Part shown: positions 15,519 to 23,332 of the stretch, piece by piece | Position numbering within the stretch: position 1 is the first letter of the stretch | Layout: the number at the start of each line of letters is the position of its first letter | DNA from: an uncultured Alphaproteobacteria bacterium | Lineage (GTDB): Bacteria; Pseudomonadota; Alphaproteobacteria; RF32; CAG-239 | Assembly: GCA_944391705.1 (NCBI GenBank) | Contig: CALXUN010000001.1 | Span: 94,714 to 158,713 of the forward strand | Length of the DNA stretch: 64,000 bases | Direction: 5' to 3' | Program-made: the position numbers and the translations under genes | The notes under the pieces: model-generated | What the model was told of the DNA's origin: nothing | The model's input: only the letters and a program-made list of their open reading frames with translations | Databases searched by the model: none

Positions 15519-16913
15519 TTATCTTGCCGCCACCAGTGAAAGAGATGAGATTGTATCGCCCATGCCAACCAGCGTCACCGGTTTTTCAATTAAAATTGTC
15601 GGGACGACAATCAAATCCCAGCGGCGGTAACGTCCGATACCGGTCTGAGCCAGATCGTTTTGTCCCGTTGCCCAGGCCAGGCTGTCAGCCTCAATTAAGC
15701 CGACGTCCGAAACCTCGCGTCCGTGTGCCCATAACAAATCTTCAATCGTGCCGGTTCCGGCTTTGGCTGCGGCAATGGTGGCGGCCGTCATCATGCCGTT
15801 TAAGTTTTGTTCCGGCGTAATTTTAAAACCCGTATTCTGCAAGGTCATGTAAAGCCCGAACATATGCAGCTGAATGCGCGGAACACCGGTTTTTTCCTTG
15901 ATTTTGACCAGTCCGGCAAATAAATTTTCCGAAGTTGTCTGCCGGCGGCATTTTTCCGCCAGCGCCTCTTCGCCGATAACTTCCAAAACATCAATGGTTT
16001 CCCGTTCGTTAATCCCCATTGAATCCATTAAAGGCGCAATCTTGTCAATAATTGCTTTGCGGATGATTTTATCCTGGGTTGAGGCTATTTCCAAATGAAA
16101 AATACACCCCGGATTGTTTTCCCGCCATGTTTTAATCTCCGGAAGAATATTATTAATCAACTTTTCACCGTCATTGTTGGCGGTTAAGGCATGAAAACCG
16201 GATAAAACCACATAATCAACTGGGTGGTTATGAACATGATTTATAAAGTTTTTATCGGTAACTAATTTAAGATTAAGCGGATCATAAGTGGCAATAAAAC
16301 GGTTGGATTTCGGGCAACGAAACTTTTGTCCTTCAAGTTCCAAAACATCGTTTTTATCAAACTCTATAATCCAGTGGATAAGCGGCACGTCATCTTTGCG
16401 GTCTATCCGGCAGGCGGGCAAAATTTTGCCGTTTTCATCAAAGGAAAGCAGGTTGTCAAGTTTGGAAAACTGGTCGGCCTGCAGCTTCGGCAGTGAGTTG
16501 GTATGCACAAAAACACTTTTTATGCCGACCGTTGCCAGAGCGTTGCCGACAATTCCGCCTTGTCCGCCGATTTGCAGCCGGTCATAGCCGATGTTTTTAT
16601 CCATCCAGTCATAAACATCCTTTTCTTCGGTAATCCATTCCTCGGCAATACCGTTTTTAAAACACTTAAAAATACCTTTTAACACATCGTCAGGGGTTAA
16701 AATTTTGGTTTGTTTGATATCTTCCAATTGTGCCAGGGATAAGCCTCTTTGGGCAATTAACTCGGCAAGCTTTCCGGCCGTCATTTTAATAACGGCGTCG
16801 ATGTTGGCATTAAAGCCGGTCGCTGCTGCTTCAATTTTTTTGATTTTTTCAAGCTGTTTTGGAACAACCTGATATTTTTCTTTCCAAATTTTTTTCAACT
16901 CCGGCGTATCCAT
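15519..16913 (-). CDS. ADP-dependent phosphofructokinase/glucokinase family kinase
   Basis: 464 aa, matching the ADP-dependent sugar kinase family (ribokinase-like fold), which phosphorylates glucose or fructose-6-phosphate with ADP as donor. Visible landmarks: GFNANIDAV (33-41) near the sugar site, IGGQGGIVGNAL (about 114-125), VVLSGFHALTANND and a C-terminal GMGDTIS in which Asp453 of the GxGD motif is the expected catalytic base. The family is best known from archaea and animals (ADPGK). Bacterial members are sparse, so its presence here is notable. Glucokinase versus phosphofructokinase specificity cannot be settled by eye. The gene is monocistronic on the minus strand. The upstream gene ends in its own terminator. 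Confidence 0.85.
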   Translation of the reverse strand: MDTPELKKIWKEKYQVVPKQLEKIKKIEAAATGFNANIDAVIKMTAGKLAELIAQRGLSLAQLEDIKQTKILTPDDVLKGIFKCFKNGIAEEWITEEKDVYDWMDKNIGYDRLQIGGQGGIVGNALATVGIKSVFVHTNSLPKLQADQFSKLDNLLSFDENGKILPACRIDRKDDVPLIHWIIEFDKNDVLELEGQKFRCPKSNRFIATYDPLNLKLVTDKNFINHVHNHPVDYVVLSGFHALTANNDGEKLINNILPEIKTWRENNPGCIFHLEIASTQDKIIRKAIIDKIAPLMDSMGINERETIDVLEVIGEEALAEKCRRQTTSENLFAGLVKIKEKTGVPRIQLHMFGLYMTLQNTGFKITPEQNLNGMMTAATIAAAKAGTGTIEDLLWAHGREVSDVGLIEADSLAWATGQNDLAQTGIGRYRRWDLIVVPTILIEKPVTLVGMGDTISSLSLVAAR

Positions 16914-16970
16914 GAAAATTCTCCCTGTATTTAAATTTAAGTCTTCTTTTTATTTTTTCCATGCAACAAA

Positions 16971-17010
16971 AAAATATACCGGACGGATTTTTATCAGACC
17001 GGTATATTTT
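16971..17010 (-). terminator. Terminator of the Mic60-like gene
   Basis: Perfect 12-bp stem AAAATATACCGG/CCGGTATATTTT (16971-16982 with 16999-17010), 16-base loop. On the minus strand it runs into a T-rich tract. It starts eight bases past the stop codon. Confidence 0.85.
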
Positions 17011-17017
17011 ATTTTTT

Positions 17018-18079
17018 TTAAGGCTGTTGTAAAACAGATTCGTTTTTAATGTTTTCCACTTTCATAAAAGCCAGCGTTAAAGCCTGAATCTTTTGAAGGG
17101 CTGCGTTAAACTCTTCTGCGCGGGCATACTCTTCCTGCCATTTTTTGAAAGCCTCTCCCTGATATGCAGGTTCTGCCTGCATCAACAACACGGCAGCACT
17201 CAAATTGCCGCTGTTGACCAGCCGGTAAACCTTGTCTTCTTCCTCGTTTTGATTTTGAACATCACCGGCAGCGTTGTCGCCGTTATATTCAACCACAATA
17301 AGCTTGCTGAGTTTAGCATTTAACTTTTCTTTCCAACCGTCGCCGGCGGCAGATACGTCTGTTTTAGTATCCTTTTCTTTCAAAGCATCTTGCTGTTCGG
17401 CGTACAGATTGTTAAATGCACCAATCATCATGTTTGGCGTTGCAATGCCGGCAGGTGCCAGGCGGGCAATGGTTTCTGCCGCGGTTTCCATATTTGTTCC
17501 GGCAGCCAGCTGACGCAAAACCTCAGCCTCATACACGAAAGGCCGGCCGTCGGCGGCTGCGTCTTTAACCAACATGGCAGCCGTTAAAATCAAAGCGCCC
17601 TGAGAACTCACTTTGCCAAGCGTCCTGACCTTTGTTTCCAATCCGTCAACCCGTGTAACCAGGCCTAAAACTGCCGAATTGCTGGCCTTTGAATCCAGCA
17701 AATCGTGGTTGACTTTTAAGGAATCATTGATTTTTTTATTTAAAATAGCCGTCCTTTTAACAAAGGTGTTGTTGATTTTTTCCCATTCTTCCCGGTTGAT
17801 GTTTTGATTTTTTTCCGCCTGTAAAACCTGAATTTGGCTGTTCATCAAGGCAATCTGTTCTTTTAAGCCCTCAATCTCCCGGTTGAGCGAAACCTCATTT
17901 TCCTGTGTTTTATTTAAAAATTTCGGATTTTGAACCATATACCATCCGCCGCCCAAAACAGCCAGAAGCAAAATTGCCGCCGCCGCTTTCGGCACAAAGT
18001 TTGTTTTAGACGGCTTACCGGCCTTTACCGGAGCCGGCTCCTCAGCCGGAGAAGAATTTTTTTCGGTATTTTTAGCCAT
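17018..18079 (-). CDS. Mitofilin/Mic60-like (COG4223) inner-membrane protein
   Basis: 353 aa. A short Pro/Lys/Glu-rich cytoplasmic N-terminus, one membrane helix (about 31-48, AAAAILLLAVLGGGWYMV), a long coiled coil (about 60-135) and a C-terminal helical mitofilin-type domain with RPFVYEAEVLRQLA (about 178-191) as its most conserved segment. Alphaproteobacterial Mic60 shapes the inner membrane and is the ancestor of mitochondrial cristae proteins. It typically sits next to hemC, hemD and tsaD. Here it is divergent from tsaD with only 97 bases between them and no heme genes, which still supports the assignment. Confidence 0.8.
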   Translation of the reverse strand: MAKNTEKNSSPAEEPAPVKAGKPSKTNFVPKAAAAILLLAVLGGGWYMVQNPKFLNKTQENEVSLNREIEGLKEQIALMNSQIQVLQAEKNQNINREEWEKINNTFVKRTAILNKKINDSLKVNHDLLDSKASNSAVLGLVTRVDGLETKVRTLGKVSSQGALILTAAMLVKDAAADGRPFVYEAEVLRQLAAGTNMETAAETIARLAPAGIATPNMMIGAFNNLYAEQQDALKEKDTKTDVSAAGDGWKEKLNAKLSKLIVVEYNGDNAAGDVQNQNEEEDKVYRLVNSGNLSAAVLLMQAEPAYQGEAFKKWQEEYARAEEFNAALQKIQALTLAFMKVENIKNESVLQQP

Positions 18080-18102
18080 TTTTTCTGTCCTTTGTCTGAA
18101 TA

Positions 18103-18137
18103 ATTCTTGGCAAGAATATTTTTATAGTTTATATAAT
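18103..18137. promoter_or_regulatory. Inverted repeat and promoter between mic60 and tsaD
   Basis: ATTCTTG-G-CAAGAAT (18103-18117) is a perfect 7-bp inverted repeat. It covers a plausible -35 TTGGCA (18107-18112) that is followed 17 bases later by TATATA (18130-18135, inside TATATAAT). Binding to the palindrome would cover the tsaD promoter. No regulator is known. Confidence 0.4.
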
Positions 18138-18176
18138 TAAAAAAAAACTTCAACAGATTAATTGGATTAATACAGG

Positions 18177-19253
18177 ATGATTGTTTTAGGCATAGAAAGC
18201 AGCTGCGATGAAACGGCCGCGGCCATTGTCAATGACCGGCGCGAAATTTTGGGGCAGGCATTGCTTTCACAGGAAGAACATAAAGCATACGGCGGTGTTG
18301 TGCCGGAAATTGCCGCCCGGGCGCATTTGGAGCATATTGATGAAATAATCGGTCTTTGCGTAAAACGGGCCGGAATTAAGCTGGAAGAATTAGATGCCGT
18401 TGCGGCCGCCGCCGGGCCGGGACTGATTGGCGGCGTGGTGGTCGGCGTAATGGCGGCTAAAGCGCTGTCACTGGCTTTAAATAAGCCTTTTGTCGCGGTA
18501 AATCATCTGGAAGGACACGCCTTATGCGCCAGAGTTTCCAATGATGTTGAGTATCCTTATTTGTTGTTGCTCGTTTCCGGTGGCCACTGCCAGATTCTGG
18601 TGGTTAAAAATGTCGGCAGCTATGAGCGTTTGGGCACGACCATTGATGATGCGGCCGGCGAAGCCTTTGACAAGGTTGCCAAAATGCTGGGGCTTGGTTA
18701 TCCCGGCGGCCCGATGATTGAAAAGTCGGCAGCCGTCGGCGATGAAACGCGATTTTCGCTGCCGCGTCCGCTGATAGGTTCAGATGATTGTAATTTATCT
18801 TTTTCGGGGTTAAAAACGGCTGTCCGTAAACTGGTGGAATCTTATGCGCCGGACGGAAACTTAAATCATGCGGCGATTCCCGGCAAAGACGTTGCCGACA
18901 TCTGTGCCTGTTTTCAATACGCGGCAACCGATTGTCTGGTACGCAAATTAAAGAAAGCCGTCGGAATTTTTAAAAGAAAATATCCTCAAGGCCGGCATTT
19001 GGTTGTTTCCGGCGGGGTTGCCGCCAATACTTACCTGCGTTCCAAGCTCCAAAGCCTTGCTGAAGGCGAGGGGTTGGAATTTGCCGCGCCGCCAATCCGT
19101 TTTTGTACCGATAACGGCGTTATGATTGCCTGGGCGGGGTTGGAACGTTTTCGTGCCGGTTTCAGCGATTCGCTTGATTTTAAACCGCGCCCGCGCTGGC
19201 CCCTGGATGAAAATGCGCCCAAAGCAGCCGGTGCCGGCGGCGTTAAAGCTTAA
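18177..19253 (+). CDS. tsaD: tRNA N6-adenosine threonylcarbamoyltransferase
   Basis: Essential TsaD/Kae1 enzyme that transfers threonylcarbamoyl to A37 of ANN-decoding tRNAs, acting with TsaB and TsaE (tsaE is in this window at 26.3 kb). It has 358 aa. The ASKHA core opens with MIVLGIESSCDETAAA. The iron-binding pair is His110 and His114 in NHLEGH. YPGGPMIE and VVSGGVAANTYLR are typical, and a late Asp in FCTDNGVMIAW completes the metal site. It is followed nine bases later by nth. Confidence 0.97.
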   Translation: MIVLGIESSCDETAAAIVNDRREILGQALLSQEEHKAYGGVVPEIAARAHLEHIDEIIGLCVKRAGIKLEELDAVAAAAGPGLIGGVVVGVMAAKALSLALNKPFVAVNHLEGHALCARVSNDVEYPYLLLLVSGGHCQILVVKNVGSYERLGTTIDDAAGEAFDKVAKMLGLGYPGGPMIEKSAAVGDETRFSLPRPLIGSDDCNLSFSGLKTAVRKLVESYAPDGNLNHAAIPGKDVADICACFQYAATDCLVRKLKKAVGIFKRKYPQGRHLVVSGGVAANTYLRSKLQSLAEGEGLEFAAPPIRFCTDNGVMIAWAGLERFRAGFSDSLDFKPRPRWPLDENAPKAAGAGGVKA

Positions 19254-19262
19254 GGAGAAAAA

Positions 19263-19925
19263 ATGAAAACCGATAAAAAAAATGAAAACCTGCGCCCGGC
19301 AAAAGAAATACTGGAAATTATGGAAATTTTTAACCGCCGCGACCCCAATCCGCGCTGTGAGCTTAATTTCAGCAATGCCTATACGCTTTTGGTGGCGGTT
19401 GTTTTATCGGCACAAAGCACGGACAAAGGCGTCAACCGTGCAACGGAAAACCTGTTTAAGGTTGCCGATACACCGCAAAAAATGCTGGATTTGGGTATAG
19501 AGGGCTTAAAAAGCTACATTAAAACCATCGGCCTTTATAACAACAAAGCCAAAAGCATAATGTCTTTAAGCAAAGATTTGGTTGAAAAATACGGCGGTAC
19601 GGTGCCCCATGATCGCAATGCCTTGGAAAACTTGGCCGGCGTCGGGCGCAAAACCGCAAACGTCGTATTAAACGTGTGGTTTAATGAACCGACATTGGCG
19701 GTGGATACGCATGTTTTCCGTGTGGCGCACCGTCTAAATATGAGCCGGGGAAAAACGCCGTTAGATGTGGAAAAGGATTTGTTAAAGGTTTTGCCGCCGG
19801 AATATGCCAAAAATGCCAATCACTGGCTAGTGTTGTTCGGGCGGTATATTTGCAAAGCCCAAAGCCCGGATTGTCTTAATTGTCCGATAAATGCATATTG
19901 TCACAGCTTTGATAAGAAAGGATGA
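19263..19925 (+). CDS. nth: Endonuclease III, DNA glycosylase/AP lyase
   Basis: Base-excision repair enzyme for oxidised pyrimidines, 220 aa. The helix-hairpin-helix is LAGVGRKTANVV with catalytic Lys130, and the second catalytic residue is Asp148 in AVDTHVFRV. The C-terminal 4Fe-4S loop is complete, with Cys197, Cys204, Cys207 and Cys213 in the C-x6-C-x2-C-x5-C pattern. The SD AAGGAG stands just before the ATG. It follows tsaD closely and its stop overlaps the start of a small gene in an ATGA arrangement. Confidence 0.97.
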   Translation: MKTDKKNENLRPAKEILEIMEIFNRRDPNPRCELNFSNAYTLLVAVVLSAQSTDKGVNRATENLFKVADTPQKMLDLGIEGLKSYIKTIGLYNNKAKSIMSLSKDLVEKYGGTVPHDRNALENLAGVGRKTANVVLNVWFNEPTLAVDTHVFRVAHRLNMSRGKTPLDVEKDLLKVLPPEYAKNANHWLVLFGRYICKAQSPDCLNCPINAYCHSFDKKG

Positions 19926-20110
19926 AAAATGCCCGGGAATACGTTCGTTCCCGGCAGATTAAAATTGATATGTCCCAATACCCGAAAACGGCTGAAAAAC
20001 ATATTTATTTTTGCGGTATAAAAATCGGCAAAGTGATGGAATGGGATTTTATAAAAAAATATTATTTATTCGGCATAAAAGTTTTTCAAAAGAAAAAACA
20101 GCTCCCTTGA
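19922..20110 (+). CDS. Small basic protein coupled to nth
   Basis: 62 aa beginning at an ATGA overlap with the nth stop codon, with GAAAGG immediately upstream. It is strongly basic (many Lys/Arg) and aromatic. Its second half, CGIKIGKVMEWDFIKKYYLF followed by GIKVF, recalls the short linker segments found beside bacterial glycosyltransferases, but the match is too short to use. There is no membrane segment. The overlap and the preserved frame support translation. Function unknown. Confidence 0.45.
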   Translation: MKNAREYVRSRQIKIDMSQYPKTAEKHIYFCGIKIGKVMEWDFIKKYYLFGIKVFQKKKQLP

Positions 20111-20135
20111 TATTTGTGTGAAATCATCCTACATT
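20107..20135 (+). promoter_or_regulatory. Promoter for the Bat operon
   Basis: TTGATA (20107-20112), 17-base spacer, TACATT (20130-20135). The predicted transcript starts about 20 bases before the ATG at 20163 and overlaps the end of the small gene upstream. Confidence 0.5.
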
Positions 20136-20162
20136 TGATTTTAAGAATATTAAGGAGTGGCC

Positions 20163-20606
20163 ATGGATAATTTGCCGTTGTTAAGGGACATACATCTTCC
20201 GCCGGAAGTTTCGGCTTTTCCGCCCGGATACGGTTGGGCGGTAATGGCTGCTTTTATTTTGTTCATATATGTCTGTTACCGTTTGTTGCGATACATAAAC
20301 TCTAAAAGCAAAAAAAGGTATGCCTTAAAACTTCTGCAAGGGGCTTCTGCTGACAGTCTGCAAACGGCGCGGCAGATATCGGAAATTTTAAGACGGATAT
20401 GTGTTTATAAATACAAAGAAGCCTCATCTTTATTTGGAAAAGAGTGGATAACGTTTTTAAATCAGAAAAGCCGCAAAAAAATCAGCGGTGCAGCAGCCGA
20501 ACTTTTGGTTTATGCACCGTATATGCCGGAAAGCGAAAAATTCAGGTCCGAAGACTATAAACAATTGAAATCTTTTGCCAAAAGCTGGATAGGAGAAAAT
20601 TTATGA
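20163..20606 (+). CDS. DUF4381-like membrane protein of the Bat operon
   Basis: 147 aa. It opens with a Pro-rich segment (LRDIHLPPEVSAFPPGYGW) that is characteristic of DUF4381, followed by one membrane helix (about 23-42) and a helical cytoplasmic domain. I start it at the ATG at 20163 because the SD AAGGAG (20152-20157) overlaps the in-frame GTG at 20157 and is five bases from the ATG. DUF4381 proteins occur between MoxR-linked VWA genes. It overlaps batA by four bases (ATGA) and is the first gene of the operon here. Confidence 0.8.
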   Translation: MDNLPLLRDIHLPPEVSAFPPGYGWAVMAAFILFIYVCYRLLRYINSKSKKRYALKLLQGASADSLQTARQISEILRRICVYKYKEASSLFGKEWITFLNQKSRKKISGAAAELLVYAPYMPESEKFRSEDYKQLKSFAKSWIGENL

Positions 20607-21616
20607 TAATTTTCCTTTATCCTTTTATGGCGTTATTGCTTGTTTTACCGCTGTTTATACGATATCTGTTGCCGGCGGTGCGCGGTATTTACGGTGATGC
20701 TTTGAAAGTACCCTTTGTTAAAGATTTTGAAAAAATCGAAAGCATACAGACAAAAAACGGCCGCTTTTTATCATCACCGGCCGGGGGCAGCCGTTACAAA
20801 TTTCTGTTACTTTTTTTACTTTGGTGCCTGCTGGTTTTAGCAGCAATGCGTCCGGTACAAATCGGCGAACCGATTCGGCTTAACACGGAAAGCCGTGATA
20901 TTTTAATGGTGCTGGATATTTCAAATTCCATGCTGGAAACGGATTTTTCTTATCAGGGCAGGCGTTTGGACCGTTTAACGGCCGTAAAAGCCGTTGCTTC
21001 GGATTTTATTAAAAAACGCCCGGCCGACCGTGTGGGGCTGATTTTGTTCGGTACACGGGCATATTTGCAGGTACCGCTGACTTTTGACAAGTCTTCGCTT
21101 GAAGAGGTTTTAATGTCCATGGATGCCGGAATGGCCGGAAATTCAACCTCAATCGGCGATGCGTTGGGCTTGGCGCTGAAATCTTTGCAGCAAGGAGAAA
21201 AAACAGCCGGCAAACAAAACAAAATCATTATTTTATTAACCGACGGCGAAAGCAATGACGGCAGTTTAAGTCTGCCGCAGGCAATAGAACTGGCAGATAA
21301 GGAAAATGTCAAAGTGTATACGATAGGCGTCGGCGGTGGAGATTTTTCTTTGGCAAGTGCTTTTTTCGGCATCAAAAACTCACCACTTGATGAAGAAAAC
21401 CTGAAAATTCTGGCACAAAAAACTCAAGGACAATATTTCCGGGCTGATGACTTGGACGGTTTGATAAAAGTTTATCAGGCTATTGACCGCTTAGAACCCG
21501 AAAACCGCGAGCAAAGTTTTATTTATCCGCGTCGGGAGCTTTATTATTGGCCGCTGCTTGCCGCATTTGTTTTGGCATCAATTATGGCTTATTCTTATAG
21601 GAGAGGGCGGGCATGA
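20603..21616 (+). CDS. batA: BatA-like von Willebrand factor A membrane protein
   Basis: 337 aa. Two N-terminal membrane helices (about 3-22 and 67-83), a VWA domain (about 98-300) and a C-terminal helix (312-330), giving an inner-membrane protein. The metal-ion-dependent adhesion site is intact: Asp105-x-Ser107-x-Ser109 in LDISNSM, Thr182 in STSIGDAL and Asp214 in LLTDGESNDG. Bat proteins assemble into envelope complexes linked to MoxR AAA ATPases, with reported roles in stress tolerance and envelope maturation. It overlaps both neighbours by four bases. Confidence 0.9.
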   Translation: MIIFLYPFMALLLVLPLFIRYLLPAVRGIYGDALKVPFVKDFEKIESIQTKNGRFLSSPAGGSRYKFLLLFLLWCLLVLAAMRPVQIGEPIRLNTESRDILMVLDISNSMLETDFSYQGRRLDRLTAVKAVASDFIKKRPADRVGLILFGTRAYLQVPLTFDKSSLEEVLMSMDAGMAGNSTSIGDALGLALKSLQQGEKTAGKQNKIIILLTDGESNDGSLSLPQAIELADKENVKVYTIGVGGGDFSLASAFFGIKNSPLDEENLKILAQKTQGQYFRADDLDGLIKVYQAIDRLEPENREQSFIYPRRELYYWPLLAAFVLASIMAYSYRRGRA

Positions 21617-23331
21617 TTATGGATTTTATTAACAATTTTCATTTTTTGCGCCCGTGGTTTTTGCTTCTGCTGATAATTCCGGCCGTCTTTTATTTTATCT
21701 TATTTAAAAATGATGAAAATTTAAGCAGCTGGGAAAAAGTCTGTGATAAAAAACTTTTGGATTTTTTGTTGATAAAAGGCAACAACCGCCGCCGTAAGTT
21801 CAGTGTGTTTTTAATATATGCCGGTTTGATTTTTAGTGTTCTGGCAACAGCCGGTCCGACTTGGCAAAAAGAAGAGCAGCCGTTTTTGGTAAACAATAAT
21901 CCGGTTATGATTTTACTTAATTTATCAACCGATATGCAGCAAACCGATATCAGCCCGAACCGTCTGACAAGGGCAAAAATGGAAATCACATCATTGCTGG
22001 AACAAAAAGCGCTTGCCGATGCGGAAAGCGGACTGATTGTTTATACTGCCGAGCCGTTTATGGTTTCACCGCTGTCAAATGATGCCGGTTTGATAGTCAA
22101 TCTGTTGCCGGCGGTTGATTTTGACATTATGCCTTTAAACGGTGACCGGCCGGATCGGGCAATAGATATGGCGGTAGAAAAAATAAAAGCAGCCGGGTAC
22201 ACCCGGGGCAGCGTTGTTTTATTTGGTGCGGCAGCCGGAACGGATTTAAAAGCCGCACTGTCGGCAGCCGGAAAAGCAGCGGCAGCCGGAATAAATATCA
22301 ACACGGTTAATGTTTCGACGGAATCAAACGCCGGTTTGGCGCAAATTGCCCGGGCAGGCGGCGGTATGGCAGTGTCATCAGCTGCTGTTGACATGAGCCG
22401 GCTTGTCGGCTATATGGCGGAAAAAACAATAAACGACAAAAAAGAAAGCATGGATTTTTCTGAGATATGGAAAGATTTTGGTTATTATTTGCTTTTTATA
22501 CCGCTTTTATGTTGTCTTTATTTTTTCCGTCGCGGACTTTTGGTTATGGCTTTTATCTGTTCAATATCATCACCGGCATCGGCAGGGTTTTTCTTAAATG
22601 ACAATCAGGAAGCAATGAAATTTTACGAAAAGGGAGAATATGAAAAAGCCGCCGGACATTTTAAGGACGAACAATGGCAGGCATCTTCCTGGTATCAGGC
22701 CGGTGATTATGTCCGGGCTGCTGATTTGTTTGCCAGGGTAAAAGATGTTGAAGGGGTGTACAATTATGGCAATGCTCTGGCCAAAAGCGGTGATATTGAA
22801 GGTGCTATTAAGCAGTATGAAGAGGTTTTGAAACAAAATCCGGAACATCAAGATGCAAAATACAATCTGGAGTATTTAAAACAACAACAAAAGCAACAAC
22901 AGCAAAAGCAAAACGAGTCACAGCAAGACAATCAAAATCAGGATAACAAACAGCAAAATTCGAATTCTGAGCGCCAAGAACAGGAACAATCGCCGCAAAA
23001 TCAGCAGCAAAATGCGGCACAAAATGATTCTTCAGCCTCGGAGCAAGAGCAGCAACAATCCCCGTCGTCGGCAAATTCCGAGGAATCCGAAGAACAAAAT
23101 CAAAGCAGAGAAAATTCTGAAACACCTCAGGATAATAAACAAAAACCGTCCCAAACGGCAGAAATGAGACAGCAACCGGCAGCACCGGCCAAAGAGGGGG
23201 CTAAAGACGAGCAATATGATGAAGAAGCGCAGGCGCGCGCCCAGCGGTTTCGGGAAATTCCCGAAGACAAGGGCGGGCTTTTACGGGCATTTATATATAA
23301 AGAATATATGAAAAACAGATACGGAGGTTAA
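21613..23331 (+). CDS. batB: BatB-BatC fusion: degenerate VWA domain plus TPR and Gln-rich tail
   Basis: 572 aa. N-terminal membrane helices (about 12-30 and 64-82), then a VWA-like domain whose metal site is altered: the first position reads LLNLSTDMQ, so Asp is Asn103 and the third position is Asp107. A third membrane region (about 290-325) is followed by a TPR stretch (330-422; YEKGEYEKAAGHF, YNYGNALAKSGDIEGAIKQY), the part normally encoded as BatC. The tail (about 423-540) is extreme low complexity, rich in Gln, Asn, Ser and Glu, and a conserved-looking end RFREIPEDKGGLLRAFIYKE follows. Separate batB and batC genes are usual; the join is in frame, with no stop. Start chosen by AGGAG nine bases upstream. 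Confidence 0.85.
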   Translation: MIMDFINNFHFLRPWFLLLLIIPAVFYFILFKNDENLSSWEKVCDKKLLDFLLIKGNNRRRKFSVFLIYAGLIFSVLATAGPTWQKEEQPFLVNNNPVMILLNLSTDMQQTDISPNRLTRAKMEITSLLEQKALADAESGLIVYTAEPFMVSPLSNDAGLIVNLLPAVDFDIMPLNGDRPDRAIDMAVEKIKAAGYTRGSVVLFGAAAGTDLKAALSAAGKAAAAGININTVNVSTESNAGLAQIARAGGGMAVSSAAVDMSRLVGYMAEKTINDKKESMDFSEIWKDFGYYLLFIPLLCCLYFFRRGLLVMAFICSISSPASAGFFLNDNQEAMKFYEKGEYEKAAGHFKDEQWQASSWYQAGDYVRAADLFARVKDVEGVYNYGNALAKSGDIEGAIKQYEEVLKQNPEHQDAKYNLEYLKQQQKQQQQKQNESQQDNQNQDNKQQNSNSERQEQEQSPQNQQQNAAQNDSSASEQEQQQSPSSANSEESEEQNQSRENSETPQDNKQKPSQTAEMRQQPAAPAKEGAKDEQYDEEAQARAQRFREIPEDKGGLLRAFIYKEYMKNRYGG

Positions 23332-23332
23332 G

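Noticed and set aside
22808-23185. Antisense open frame against the Gln-rich tail of BatB-BatC
   Set aside because: A by-product of Gln codons read in reverse (Leu/Phe/Val-rich); no SD, no domain and fully inside a well-supported gene.
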